This document shows, in pieces, positions 7,924 to 15,600 of a stretch of DNA of 35,245 bases (its first letter is position 1; each line of letters opens with the position of its first letter). The position numbers and the translations under genes are program-made. This DNA is from Oscillibacter valericigenes (lineage in GTDB: Bacteria; Bacillota; Clostridia; Oscillospirales; Oscillospiraceae): positions 1 to 35,245 of the forward strand of contig NZ_JAFBIS010000023.1 of NCBI RefSeq assembly GCF_021531435.1, written 5' to 3'. The notes under the pieces were generated by a model. The model saw only the letters and a program-made list of their open reading frames with translations. It searched no databases and had not been told where the DNA came from.

Positions 7924-7952
7924 ATATTACTATATTCCATCAGAAATGTCTA
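7924..7952 (-). promoter_or_regulatory. Candidate promoter for the M-S operon
   Basis: On the minus strand, TAGACA (7947-7952) and TAATAT (7924-7929) are 17 bases apart, about 27 bases upstream of the M start. The match is moderate in AT-rich sequence. Confidence 0.4.
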
Positions 7953-8134
7953 TCCTTTTTTTGGAGTATCTGATTGATTTTTATTTTTCCCTACTTATCT
8001 ACATGTATTAAATAATGTCTGCTAAATAATTGAAAAATCCTTGCAGTGCAAGCTGTTGAGGCTGATTTGTGATATAATAAGAGTATTAGAAAAAAGCAAA
8101 AATCAGGCAAAACCCTTGCACTTGGAGGACAGCT

Positions 8135-9582
8135 ATGTATCGTTACAGCAATGGGCAGATCAGTTTGGCAGATTTCAAGCAGCCGGTTGGCATGAATCTG
8201 TTGGCATGAATCTAAAGGAAAGCAACCGTTGGGTAAAGAAAGCCCAGATGATTCCTTGGCTGGAGATTGAGAAGCGATATGCCGCACTGTTTACCAACCG
8301 CAAGGGCAATGTAGCCAAACCGCTGCGGCTGGCCCTGGGTGCCTGCATCATTCAGGCAGAGTATGCCTTCTCAGATGAAGAAACCGCCCTCATGATTCAG
8401 GAGAACCCGTACCTGCAGTACTTCTGTGGGTATCCCGGCTATGATGACGAAAAGCTGCCTTTTGATCCATCCTTGATGGTGTACTTCCGCAAGCGGCTGA
8501 CGCCAGAGGTGCTGGGTGAGATCAACGAGATGATTGTGCGGGACGCGAAAAAGCGTCAGGCAAAAGAGACCAAATCCAAGGATGACGATGATGACTCTGA
8601 CAATCATCCAGGAGCTGGCGGAAACAGCGGCACAATGATCGTGGACGCCACCTGCGCACCGTCCAATATCCGTTATCCCCAGGATGTTTCTCTGCTCAAT
8701 GAGGCCAGAGAAAACGCTGAGAAGCTTCTGGATGCTCTTCATAATTCCGCAGACGGAAAGAAGCCCCGCACTTATCGTGAGCGTGCCCGGAAAGATTACC
8801 TGAAATACACCAGATGCCGCAAGCATACCGCCAAGATGACCCGCAAAGCAATAGGGAAGCAGCTGACTTATCTTCGGCGTGACCTTGATGCTGTTGATGG
8901 AAAACTATCTCTTGGAAAATCTCTGACCACGCGACAGATGGAACGTCTGGATACGATTCGCACCATCTATGAGCAGCAGAAGTACATGTACGATAACCGC
9001 ACCCACAGCGTGCCTGACCGAATCGTCAGTGTGAGCCAGCTCTTCGTTCGTCCCATTGTACGGGGAAAAACTGGCAAGCCGGTGGAGTTTGGCGCGAAGC
9101 TGGACATCAGTGTTGTGGATGGGTGGACTCGGTTGGAATGCTGTTCCTTTGATGCCTACAATGAAGCTGGGAATCTGCAGGAGATGGCGGAACAGTTCCG
9201 GGAGCGGGAAGGGCATTACCCCAGCCGCATTCTGGCGGACAAGATCTACCGAAACCGTGAGAATCTCAACTATTGCAAGGCACACGGAATCCGGCTATCC
9301 GGTCCGGCACTGGGTCGCCCCAGAAAGGGCGAAACCAGAGACAAGGCTCAGGACTACCGGGATGAATGCGAACGGGTAGAAGTGGAGCGCAAGTTCAGTC
9401 TGGCGAAGCGCAAATGCGGCATGGGACTTGTCACGGCAAAACTGCGGGTGACCGTTGCCCATGTGATTGCCATGTCCGTTCTGGTGCTGAATCTCCGCAA
9501 GATTCAGTGCGCCATTCTGCAACTACTTGCGTTTTGGCGGGCAATTCTCTTGCCTAAGCAAAAATGGACTATTGTTCAGTAG
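8135..9582 (+). pseudogene. Frameshifted DDE transposase (DUF772, IS5/IS1182-like)
   Basis: The expected start is the ATG at 8135 after GGAGG (MYRYSNGQISLADFKQPVGM). That frame stops at 8207 after 24 codons because a 14-bp tandem duplication (8187-8200 and 8201-8214) shifts the frame. Removing one copy would rejoin GMNL to KESNRWVKKAQ and give a complete protein of about 477 residues. The rest is intact. It has an N-terminal DUF772-type domain, then catalytic regions MIVDATCAPSNI (first Asp), ILADKIYRN (second Asp) and VEVERKFSLAKRKCGMG (Glu). The long frame that begins with TTG at 8041 is open only by chance upstream. Promoter-like TATAAT lies at about 8076. The product is probably inactive unless slippage or rare start use rescues it. 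Confidence 0.8.
8187..8214 (+). repeat. 14-bp tandem duplication that breaks the transposase
   Basis: TTGGCATGAATCTG at 8187-8200 is followed directly by TTGGCATGAATCTA at 8201-8214 (13 of 14 identical). Fourteen is not a multiple of three, so the duplication shifts the transposase frame. Confidence 0.9.
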
Positions 9583-9587
9583 TCATT

Positions 9588-9842
9588 AAATAAAAAAACG
9601 TTTTATACAATTTATATAAAATCACAGATTACAACTTTATTATTCCATCATCCGTAGAAAAATCGTAGTTTCTCCTTCTCCCCACCATACTTTACCCGTT
9701 CTATCGCACTTCATTGCAGCTTATACCTGTGTCCAAAGCTCTGCCGTGGCAGACAAATAAAATACGGTGCATACAGTCTCCTCCATTCTTTCCCCAGCAT
9801 CTTATCACATCCGCCGCTGCCCGCGCAAGGACACTTCTGACC
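9588..9842. other. Gene-free stretch between the insertion sequence and the macro-domain gene
   Basis: No gene is supported here. Composition moves from AT-rich (to about 9660) back to GC-rich, marking the right boundary of the island. I found no repeat matching the left boundary near 3660. Confidence 0.5.
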
Positions 9843-9870
9843 TTGCTTTTTTCCGCCGATGCGCTATACT
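9843..9870 (+). promoter_or_regulatory. Promoter of the macro-domain gene
   Basis: TTGCTT (9843-9848) and TATACT (9865-9870) are 16 bases apart, 26 bases before the start codon. GGGGGCGG lies four bases before the ATG. Confidence 0.55.
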
Positions 9871-9896
9871 GAAAGAAAAATAACGGGGGCGGTTTT

Positions 9897-10436
9897 ATGG
9901 AACGATTTTCCATTATTGTTGGCGACATCACCCAGTCGGACGCGGAGGCCATTGTCAACGCCGCCAACACCTCCCTGCTGGGCGGCAGCGGCGTGGACGG
10001 CGCTATACACCGTGCCGCCGGGCCGGCGCTGCTGTCGGAGTGCCGGGGGCTGGGCGGCTGCGAGACCGGCAAGGCCAAGCTGACTCACGGCTATAACCTC
10101 CGGGCCAGGTACGTCCTCCACACCCCCGGCCCCGTCTGGCAGGGAGGCGGACTGGGCGAACCGGCCCTGCTGGCCTCCTGCTACCGCTCCTGCCTGACGC
10201 TGGCAGCGGAGCACGGTATCCGCTCTGTGGATTTCCCCTCCATCTCCACAGGCATCTACGGCTACCCCCTCCCCCTGGCCGCCACGGTGGCGCTGAAAGC
10301 CATCATGGACTTTCTGGCGGAGCATGACCTGCCGGAACGAGTCCGTATGGTCTGCCACACGGAAGCCGCGGCGGAGGTCTACCGCCAGACCTGGAACCTC
10401 TGGTACGCCGGGGACAGGGATGACCGAATGCGATAA
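9897..10436 (+). CDS. Macro-domain protein, likely O-acetyl-ADP-ribose deacetylase
   Basis: Macro domains bind ADP-ribose. Bacterial YmdB-type members hydrolyse O-acetyl-ADP-ribose or remove ADP-ribose from proteins. The 179-residue single-domain protein shows the binding loops in order: GDITQSDAEAIVNAANTSLL (residues 9-28), GGSGVDGAIHRAAGP, and the phosphate-binding SISTGIYGYP (about 119-128). It stands alone with its own promoter and a shared downstream terminator, just outside the restriction island. Substrate cannot be told from sequence alone. Confidence 0.92.
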   Translation: MERFSIIVGDITQSDAEAIVNAANTSLLGGSGVDGAIHRAAGPALLSECRGLGGCETGKAKLTHGYNLRARYVLHTPGPVWQGGGLGEPALLASCYRSCLTLAAEHGIRSVDFPSISTGIYGYPLPLAATVALKAIMDFLAEHDLPERVRMVCHTEAAAEVYRQTWNLWYAGDRDDRMR

Positions 10437-10468
10437 ACAAACGCGGCCCTTTTCGGGCCGCGTTTGTT
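10436..10468. terminator. Bidirectional terminator between the macro-domain and ABC-F genes
   Basis: A perfect 14-bp stem (10436-10449 with 10455-10468) has a 5-base loop. It starts at the macro-domain stop and overlaps the ABC-F stop codon, so it serves two convergent genes. Confidence 0.8.
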
Positions 10469-12236
10469 ACTGCGCGTCGATTTTCTCCTTCAGCTCATTC
10501 AGATAGACCCAGCGTTCCGTTTTCTCCTCCAGCCTGGCCTCCAGCTCCTCCTGTTGGGTCTGGAGCTCCTGGAGCTTCACATAGTCGCTGCCGCACTGTC
10601 CCTGGGCCGCCTGGCACTCTGCCAGCTGGTTTTCCAGGGCAGCCAGCTCGTCGTCGATGGTCTCAAATTCCAGCTGCTCCTTGTAGGAGAATTTCAGTTT
10701 CCGCTCCCGGGGGCGCTCCGCCGCCGCTTTGGGCTTCTCCGCTTTGACAGGCGTTTCCTCTTCCCGCCGCTTCTGCTGCCAGTCCGTCCAGTTTCCCGTG
10801 TAGCGCAGGATTTGGCCGTCCCGAACCTCCATGATGGACTCCGCCAGCTTGTCCAGCAGGAAACGGTCGTGGGATACCACCAGGATAGGGCCGGGGAACC
10901 CCTGCAAGTAGTCCTCCAGAATAGAGAGGGTCATGACGTCCAGGTCGTTAGTAGGCTCGTCCAGCAGCAAAACGTTGGGGGCCTCCATCAGCACGGACAG
11001 CAGGTACAGCCGCCGCCGCTCGCCGCCGGACAGCCGCCCGATGGGCACAGATTGGAGGTCGCCGGGAAACAGAAACCGCTCCATCATCTGGTTGGCGGTG
11101 AAAGTACCCTCGTCGGTACGCACTTCGTCGGCGATGTCATGGATGAAATCGTAGACCCGCTGGTTCAGGTCCAGCTCCCGGCCCTCCTGAGAGAAGTGGC
11201 CGATCTTCACTGTGGCGCCGATGTCCACGCTGCCGGAATCCGGCGCCAGCTCCCCGGCGATGAGGTGCAGCAGGGTGGATTTGCCCGCCCCGTTCCGGCC
11301 CACGATGCCGATGCGGTCATTCCGCAGCAGATTATAGGAAAAATGCTCCACGATGGGCCGCCCGCCGAAGGACTTGGAAACGTTCTTCAGCTCGATGATC
11401 TTCTTCCCTAAACGGCTGGATGCCGCCGCCATCTGGACGGTATCGTCGGTCTCCGGAGCGTCCTGGTTCAGCAGGGCCTCATACCGCTGGATGCGCTCCT
11501 TGGATTTGGTGGTCCGGGCCTTGCAGCCCCGCATGATCCACTCCCGTTCCACCCGCAGGATGGACTGGCGCTTGCGCTCGCTGGCCTCCGCCATCTCAGC
11601 CCGCTGTTCCTTCAGCTCCAGATACTTAGAGTAGTTGGCCTCGTAGTGGTAGAGCTTGCCTCGTGAAAGCTCCGTGATGTGGTTCACCACCCGCTCCAGG
11701 AAGTAGCGGTCGTGGGTCACCATCACCAGCCCGCCCTTGAACTTTCGGAGCCAGTCCTCCAGCCAGGCGGTCATCTCGGCATCCAGGTGGTTCGTCGGCT
11801 CGTCCAGCACCAGCACGTCCGCCGGATGGATGAGGGCCGCCGCCAGGGCCACCCGCTTCCGCTGGCCGCCGGAGAGGGTGCCCACCTTCTGCTCAAAATC
11901 CGGCAGTCCCAGCTTGTTCAGCATAGTCTTGGCCTCGTATTCGTTCAGCGCCCGGAACTCCGCTGGAAAGTGGAGGAACACCTGCTCCAACACCGTAGCG
12001 TCATCGTCCATCACCGGGTTCTGGGGCAGGTAGCTGACCTGCACATTGGGGTTCCGGGAAATGCGTCCGGCGTCCGGCTCGATGGCTCCGGCCAGGACCT
12101 TCAAAAAGGTGGACTTTCCGGTGCCGTTGATGCCGATGATGCCGGTCTTGTCCCCCTCATTTAAATAAAAATTCACATCCTCCAGCAGCTGGCGGCTGCC
12201 GAAGTTGATGGAAATGTGTTCCGCGGATAAGAGCAT
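10467..12236 (-). CDS. ABC-F family ATPase (Uup-like)
   Basis: ABC-F proteins have two ATPase domains and no membrane part; they act on ribosomes in translation quality control or antibiotic protection. The 589 residues contain Walker A GINGTGKST (about 35-43), signature LSGGQRKRV and Walker B VLVLDEPTNHLD in the first domain. Walker A GRNGAGKST, LSGGERRRL and VLLLDEPTNDLD are in the second. A charged interdomain linker lies between them, and a C-terminal coiled-coil (about residues 515-585, Gln/Glu/Leu-rich) points to the Uup branch. The start is the ATG at 12236, five bases after AGGAGG. An upstream in-frame start at 12305 adds 23 unlikely residues. Antibiotic protection is not indicated by any neighbour. 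Confidence 0.9.
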   Translation of the reverse strand: MLLSAEHISINFGSRQLLEDVNFYLNEGDKTGIIGINGTGKSTFLKVLAGAIEPDAGRISRNPNVQVSYLPQNPVMDDDATVLEQVFLHFPAEFRALNEYEAKTMLNKLGLPDFEQKVGTLSGGQRKRVALAAALIHPADVLVLDEPTNHLDAEMTAWLEDWLRKFKGGLVMVTHDRYFLERVVNHITELSRGKLYHYEANYSKYLELKEQRAEMAEASERKRQSILRVEREWIMRGCKARTTKSKERIQRYEALLNQDAPETDDTVQMAAASSRLGKKIIELKNVSKSFGGRPIVEHFSYNLLRNDRIGIVGRNGAGKSTLLHLIAGELAPDSGSVDIGATVKIGHFSQEGRELDLNQRVYDFIHDIADEVRTDEGTFTANQMMERFLFPGDLQSVPIGRLSGGERRRLYLLSVLMEAPNVLLLDEPTNDLDVMTLSILEDYLQGFPGPILVVSHDRFLLDKLAESIMEVRDGQILRYTGNWTDWQQKRREEETPVKAEKPKAAAERPRERKLKFSYKEQLEFETIDDELAALENQLAECQAAQGQCGSDYVKLQELQTQQEELEARLEEKTERWVYLNELKEKIDAQ

Positions 12237-12351
12237 AACAGCCTCCTGATGATAAATTCCGTAACGCAGGTATTTTACCACAGCCTTTCCGTTTTGGCTA
12301 TGCAAATCCCGTTTTTTGTGCTATCCTGAAACCAGAAAGGGGGCCGGGCCT

Positions 12352-13242
12352 CTGGAGACCATCACAAGAATCATCTCAGCGGAGGAGGACGGCTCCACCG
12401 TCCGCCACATCTTAAAGGCAAAGCTCCACTTTTCCTCCCACGCCATCTCCCGGCTGACCCGGGCGGAGAACGGCATCCTGGTGAACGGCAGCCACGCCCG
12501 CACCACCTGTATTCTCCACACCGGGGACATTTTACAGGTGGAAACCGGCGACCACCGCCCGCCCAAAGTGGAGGTCACCCCCGGCGACTGGCCTCTCCCC
12601 ATTGTCTGGGAGGACGGCCACCTGCTGGTGGTGAACAAGCCCGCCGGGATGACAGCCCACGCCTCCAACTTCCTGCCGGACACCCCCACCGTGGCTGGAG
12701 CCCTGGCCTGGAGCCGGGGCACGAACTTCGTGTTCCACTCGGTGAACCGGCTGGACAAGGGCACCACCGGCCTCATGGTGGTGGCGAAAAGCGGCTACGT
12801 CCACGACCTGCTGCGCCGCAGCCTCCACACCTCCCGTTTCATCCGGGAGTACCGGGCGGTCTGCGTCGGCTGCCCGGAGCCGGGGGCCGGCACCATCGAC
12901 GCCCCCATCGGCCGGGACGAGACCTCCACCATCGCAAGAATGGTCCGTCCCGACGGCCAGAGCGCCGTCTCCCATTACGAAGTGCTTTCTTCCCAAAACG
13001 GGCTGTCCCTGGTGAAGCTGTTTCCCGAGACGGGGCGCACCCACCAGCTTCGGGTCCACATGGCCTCCATCGGCCATCCGCTGGCGGGTGACTGGCTCTA
13101 CGGCACCGAAGACCCGGACCTGATCTCCCGCCCCGCCCTTCACTCCTACGCTCTCACCCTGACCCATCCGGTCACCGGAGAAATTCTCCGCCTCACCGCG
13201 CCATTGCCGGAGGACATGGCCCGGCTGATACCTGAACCGTAA
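12352..13242 (+). CDS. RluA-family pseudouridine synthase with S4 domain (apparent CTG start)
   Basis: This enzyme converts uridine to pseudouridine in rRNA or tRNA. An N-terminal S4 RNA-binding domain (about residues 15-65) precedes the catalytic domain with VNRLDKGTTGL (catalytic Asp in the RLD motif, about 133) and the C-terminal GRTHQLRVHMA motif. Length is about 296 residues. No ATG, GTG or TTG lies at a sensible place. AAGGGGG is eight bases before a CTG at 12352 that gives the N-terminus LETITRIISAEEDG. A TTG at 12316 is upstream of a likely -10 box (TATCCT, 12322-12327) and has no ribosome binding site. The specific RNA target is unknown. It is followed by the monooxygenase and DUF975 genes in the same direction, probably as one operon. 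Confidence 0.85.
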   Translation: METITRIISAEEDGSTVRHILKAKLHFSSHAISRLTRAENGILVNGSHARTTCILHTGDILQVETGDHRPPKVEVTPGDWPLPIVWEDGHLLVVNKPAGMTAHASNFLPDTPTVAGALAWSRGTNFVFHSVNRLDKGTTGLMVVAKSGYVHDLLRRSLHTSRFIREYRAVCVGCPEPGAGTIDAPIGRDETSTIARMVRPDGQSAVSHYEVLSSQNGLSLVKLFPETGRTHQLRVHMASIGHPLAGDWLYGTEDPDLISRPALHSYALTLTHPVTGEILRLTAPLPEDMARLIPEP

Positions 13243-13265
13243 ATCACAAAAAGGAGATTGATTTT

Positions 13266-13550
13266 ATGTTAACCTGGAATGTCACCTACCACTGCAAGCC
13301 CGGCCAGCGGGACGCATTTTACAAAGCCCTGTGCGATTTGGGTGTCCGCGCCAATTCCCTGACCGAGGCGGGCAACGTGAAGTACGACTACTTCTTCGCC
13401 GCCGAAGCTCCCGACGACCTGCTGCTGGTGGAGACCTGGACAGACCCCGCCTTCCAGGACGCCCACTGCAAAACGGAGCTTTTTGCAAAGCTCCAGGCGT
13501 TAAAAGCCCGGTACTGCGACAGCGTGAACATCGATAAGTTCAACGTCTGA
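13266..13550 (+). CDS. ABM-domain protein, putative quinol monooxygenase (YgiN-like)
   Basis: This is a small ferredoxin-like alpha/beta protein of 94 residues. It opens MLTWNVTYHCKPGQRDAF and has the mid-protein pattern LLLVETWTDPAFQDAH (about residues 51-66) typical of antibiotic-biosynthesis-monooxygenase (ABM) domains. In E. coli, YgiN is reported to oxidise menadiol. Many family members have no proven activity. GGAG lies before the ATG at a spacing of nine, 23 bases after the pseudouridine synthase stop, so it is probably co-transcribed. Confidence 0.8.
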   Translation: MLTWNVTYHCKPGQRDAFYKALCDLGVRANSLTEAGNVKYDYFFAAEAPDDLLLVETWTDPAFQDAHCKTELFAKLQALKARYCDSVNIDKFNV

Positions 13551-13586
13551 TTTTCAAAAACAGCCAAAAGAGGAGGGAAACAGTTC

Positions 13587-14354
13587 ATGTGCGCATCGGA
13601 TTTTCGGCGTATGGCAAGAGAGGCCCTGACGGGAAAATGGGGCCTGGCTCTGGGCACCGGACTGGTGGCGGCGCTGCTGGGCGGCACCATCGGCTCCGGT
13701 GGGTTCAGCTTTGATTTCAAAATCAACCTGGAAGAGTATTTCTCCTATGGCGATCTCGAGTCATTCCTGTACAGCGACACCTTCCGGCATCTGATCCCCC
13801 TTTTCATCGCCGCCGCGGCGATCGCGGTCATCTGGAGTCTGGTATGGCTAGTCATCGGCGGCGCGGTCTCTCTGGGCTACGCCCTGTTCAACTTGAACCT
13901 GGTGGACGGCCAGCCGCCCCGGTTTGACGACCTGTTCTCCCAGTTTTACCGCCTGTGGGCCGGCTTCTGCCTGCAGCTTCTGACGGGCCTGTTCATCTTT
14001 TTGTGGTCGCTGCTGTTCATCATTCCCGGCATTGTGGCGGCGTACAGCTACGCCATGGCCCCCTATATTCTGGCGGAAAACCCGGACATGACCGTCCGGG
14101 AGGCCATTGCCGCCTCCAAGGAGATGATGCGGGGCAGCCGCTGGCGGCTGTTCTGTCTGGGATTCAGCTTCATCGGCTGGTCGATGCTGTGCATCCTGAC
14201 CCTGGGCATCGGCAATCTCTGGCTGCGGCCCTATCGGGAGGCAGCCCAGGCCGCCTTCTACCGGGACCTTTCCGGCACCCGGCGGCCCTCCGCCCCGGAG
14301 CAGCTGGGGGAATACCGCTTCGACCCCTCTGACGATTACCAGCCGCCCCAGTGA
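13587..14354 (+). CDS. DUF975 family integral membrane protein
   Basis: This 255-residue protein has an N-terminal amphipathic segment (DFRRMAREALTGKWGLALG) of the form that opens DUF975 proteins. It has about five hydrophobic stretches (about residues 20-37, 68-98, 124-153, 185-205) and a cytoplasmic loop ENPDMTVREAIAASKEMMRG that is the family hallmark. Function is unknown; membrane proteins of this family are common in Clostridia. GAGGAGGG lies before the ATG. It is the last gene of the run that begins with the pseudouridine synthase and is closed by a strong terminator. Confidence 0.85.
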   Translation: MCASDFRRMAREALTGKWGLALGTGLVAALLGGTIGSGGFSFDFKINLEEYFSYGDLESFLYSDTFRHLIPLFIAAAAIAVIWSLVWLVIGGAVSLGYALFNLNLVDGQPPRFDDLFSQFYRLWAGFCLQLLTGLFIFLWSLLFIIPGIVAAYSYAMAPYILAENPDMTVREAIAASKEMMRGSRWRLFCLGFSFIGWSMLCILTLGIGNLWLRPYREAAQAAFYRDLSGTRRPSAPEQLGEYRFDPSDDYQPPQ

Positions 14355-14358
14355 TACG

Positions 14359-14391
14359 AAAAGCAGGTGGAACGTAGTTCCACCTGCTTTT
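14359..14391. terminator. Terminator between DUF975 and the flavodoxin-like gene
   Basis: A perfect 15-bp stem (14359-14373 with 14377-14391) has a 3-base loop and a T run continuing to 14393. It can serve both convergent genes. Confidence 0.85.
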
Positions 14392-14403
14392 TTATGCGCC
14401 TAT

Positions 14404-14928
14404 TCAAAGTTTTTTGCCGGTTTCCTGCTCATACCACGATACGACGTCCTTCAGGTTCTGCATACTGACACGGTCGCCGCCGTTTCGGAACATATCCAGA
14501 ATGGCGTCCTCCTCCGGCGTGCGGTCCTGCTTTGCCATGAGCTGCCGTCCCATGCTTCCGCCCATGATCTTGAGAATGAGCCGCTTGAAACCGTGGAGCT
14601 TGTCCATATTCAATCCGCCCTGGAGGGTGAACACCGGCATGTCCTCATGCAGGCCGTTGGCCTGCCGCACCACTGTCAGCTGAGCCCCCGTGGGATTCAT
14701 GCCGACGCCGCAGACCGCCGCCACCTGATACCGCTTCAGCGCGGTAATAAAGCCCTGAATTTTTCCGGCCATGATCCAGCCCATGTAGATGATCTCCGCA
14801 CCGTCGGGCAGCTTTCCCAGCGCCTCGTCCAGCGTATAGGCGTGCAGGCCGGTCTTTTTCGCCAGCAGCGCCGCGTATTGGGCGGTATAGCCTGTATTGG
14901 ATGTATAGACGATTGCTTTCAGTTCCAT
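14404..14928 (-). CDS. Flavodoxin-domain protein
   Basis: This 174-residue protein is probably FMN-binding. The N-terminus IVYTSNTGYTAQYAALLAKK (residues 6-25) is a flavodoxin phosphate-binding loop of the kind found in flavodoxin_5/HemG-like proteins. A second strand-loop is YMGWIMAGKIQGF. HemG relatives oxidise protoporphyrinogen, but nothing nearby points to haem synthesis. AAGGAG lies seven bases before the ATG and the gene has its own consensus promoter. Confidence 0.8.
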   Translation of the reverse strand: MELKAIVYTSNTGYTAQYAALLAKKTGLHAYTLDEALGKLPDGAEIIYMGWIMAGKIQGFITALKRYQVAAVCGVGMNPTGAQLTVVRQANGLHEDMPVFTLQGGLNMDKLHGFKRLILKIMGGSMGRQLMAKQDRTPEEDAILDMFRNGGDRVSMQNLKDVVSWYEQETGKKL

Positions 14929-14964
14929 ATCGGTTCTCCTTCCACGGGGAATCCCGCAGTTTTT

Positions 14965-14993
14965 ATTGTATTCCCCGGGGCTGCCCTTGTCAA
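14965..14993 (-). promoter_or_regulatory. Promoter of the flavodoxin-like gene
   Basis: On the minus strand, a consensus TTGACA (14988-14993) and TACAAT (14965-14970) are 17 bases apart, about 37 bases before the start codon. Confidence 0.75.
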
Positions 14994-15031
14994 TATCCGC
15001 CGGGATTCGCCGCCCGCCGCGGATTTGCCCA

Positions 15032-15060
15032 TTGCCCCGGAGGAAAGTCTATGCTATGAT
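15032..15060 (+). promoter_or_regulatory. Promoter of the UPF0303 gene
   Basis: TTGCCC (15032-15037) and TATGAT (15055-15060) are 17 bases apart. AAGGAG follows at 15071-15076. Confidence 0.6.
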
Positions 15061-15086
15061 GAATCCATGAAAGGAGCCTGATATGC

Positions 15087-15551
15087 ATGTACACGCAGGA
15101 ATTTTTGGATTCTTTGAAGCAGCAGGAGGCCGATCTGCGGCTCTCCTCTTTTGACCTGGAGGACGCCTATACCCTGGGCACCATGCTCCGGGAGGCCGGC
15201 AAAAAGGAACCGGAGCCCATCGCCGTCCGCATCGTACTGGACGATCTGATCGTGTACCAGTCCTTCCTCCCCGGCACCGGGCTGTCCAACTCCCAGTGGA
15301 TGGACCGGAAGTACGCCACCGTCTGCCAGAGCCGCCATTCCTCCCTGCGGGCCGCCGTGGAGCGGGAGCTGAACGGCATTCAGGAACCCTGGCAGTCTGA
15401 CGAGGAGCAGTTCGCCTTCTGCGGCGGCGGCTTCCCCCTGGTGGTGGACGGCAAGTTCCGGGGCGCCGTCATCGTCTCCGGCCTGCCTCACCTGGAGGAC
15501 CACCGCTGCCTGACGGACACCATGGCCGCGTTTCTGAAAGCCTCCAAATAA
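15087..15551 (+). CDS. UPF0303 / HbpS-GlcG-like protein (putative haem-binding/degrading family)
   Basis: This 154-residue protein belongs to the family annotated UPF0303 or haem-degrading domain. Features are FDLEDAYTLGTML (about 22-34), PIAVRIVLDDLIVYQS, and a C-terminal GGGFPLVVDGKFRGAVIVSG (about 113-132) typical of the GlcG/HbpS fold. A haem role is only a family-level annotation. AAGGAG is ten bases before the ATG. A second ATG four bases earlier is out of frame. Confidence 0.78.
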   Translation: MYTQEFLDSLKQQEADLRLSSFDLEDAYTLGTMLREAGKKEPEPIAVRIVLDDLIVYQSFLPGTGLSNSQWMDRKYATVCQSRHSSLRAAVERELNGIQEPWQSDEEQFAFCGGGFPLVVDGKFRGAVIVSGLPHLEDHRCLTDTMAAFLKASK

Positions 15552-15566
15552 CCCCCCAGATACCCG

Positions 15567-15594
15567 AAACGGGACGGCACACGCCGTCCCGTTT
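15567..15594. terminator. Terminator between UPF0303 and mgtE
   Basis: A perfect 12-bp stem (15567-15578 with 15583-15594) has a 4-base loop, ends AAA/TTT, and lies between convergent genes, six bases past the mgtE stop. Confidence 0.75.
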
Positions 15595-15600
15595 GTCATA

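Larger units (their letters stand above)
8014..9587 (+). mobile_element. IS5/IS1182-like insertion sequence with imperfect terminal inverted repeats
   Basis: The left end (from 8014, AATGTCTGCTAAATAATTG) and the reverse complement of the right end (from 9587, AATGACTACTGAACAATAG) align as about 30-bp imperfect inverted repeats and both run into TTGC. AAAT flanks both sides (8010-8013 and 9588-9591) and may be a 4-bp target duplication, though AT-rich context makes this uncertain. The single transposase gene is frameshifted, so the element is probably not autonomous. It forms the right edge of the AT-rich restriction island but is itself GC-richer. Confidence 0.7.

Noticed and set aside
8041..8134. 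TTG at 8041 as the IS transposase start
   Set aside because: The residues it adds are unlike the family N-terminus, and the correct start (ATG 8135, after GGAGG) is in another frame because of the 14-bp duplication.
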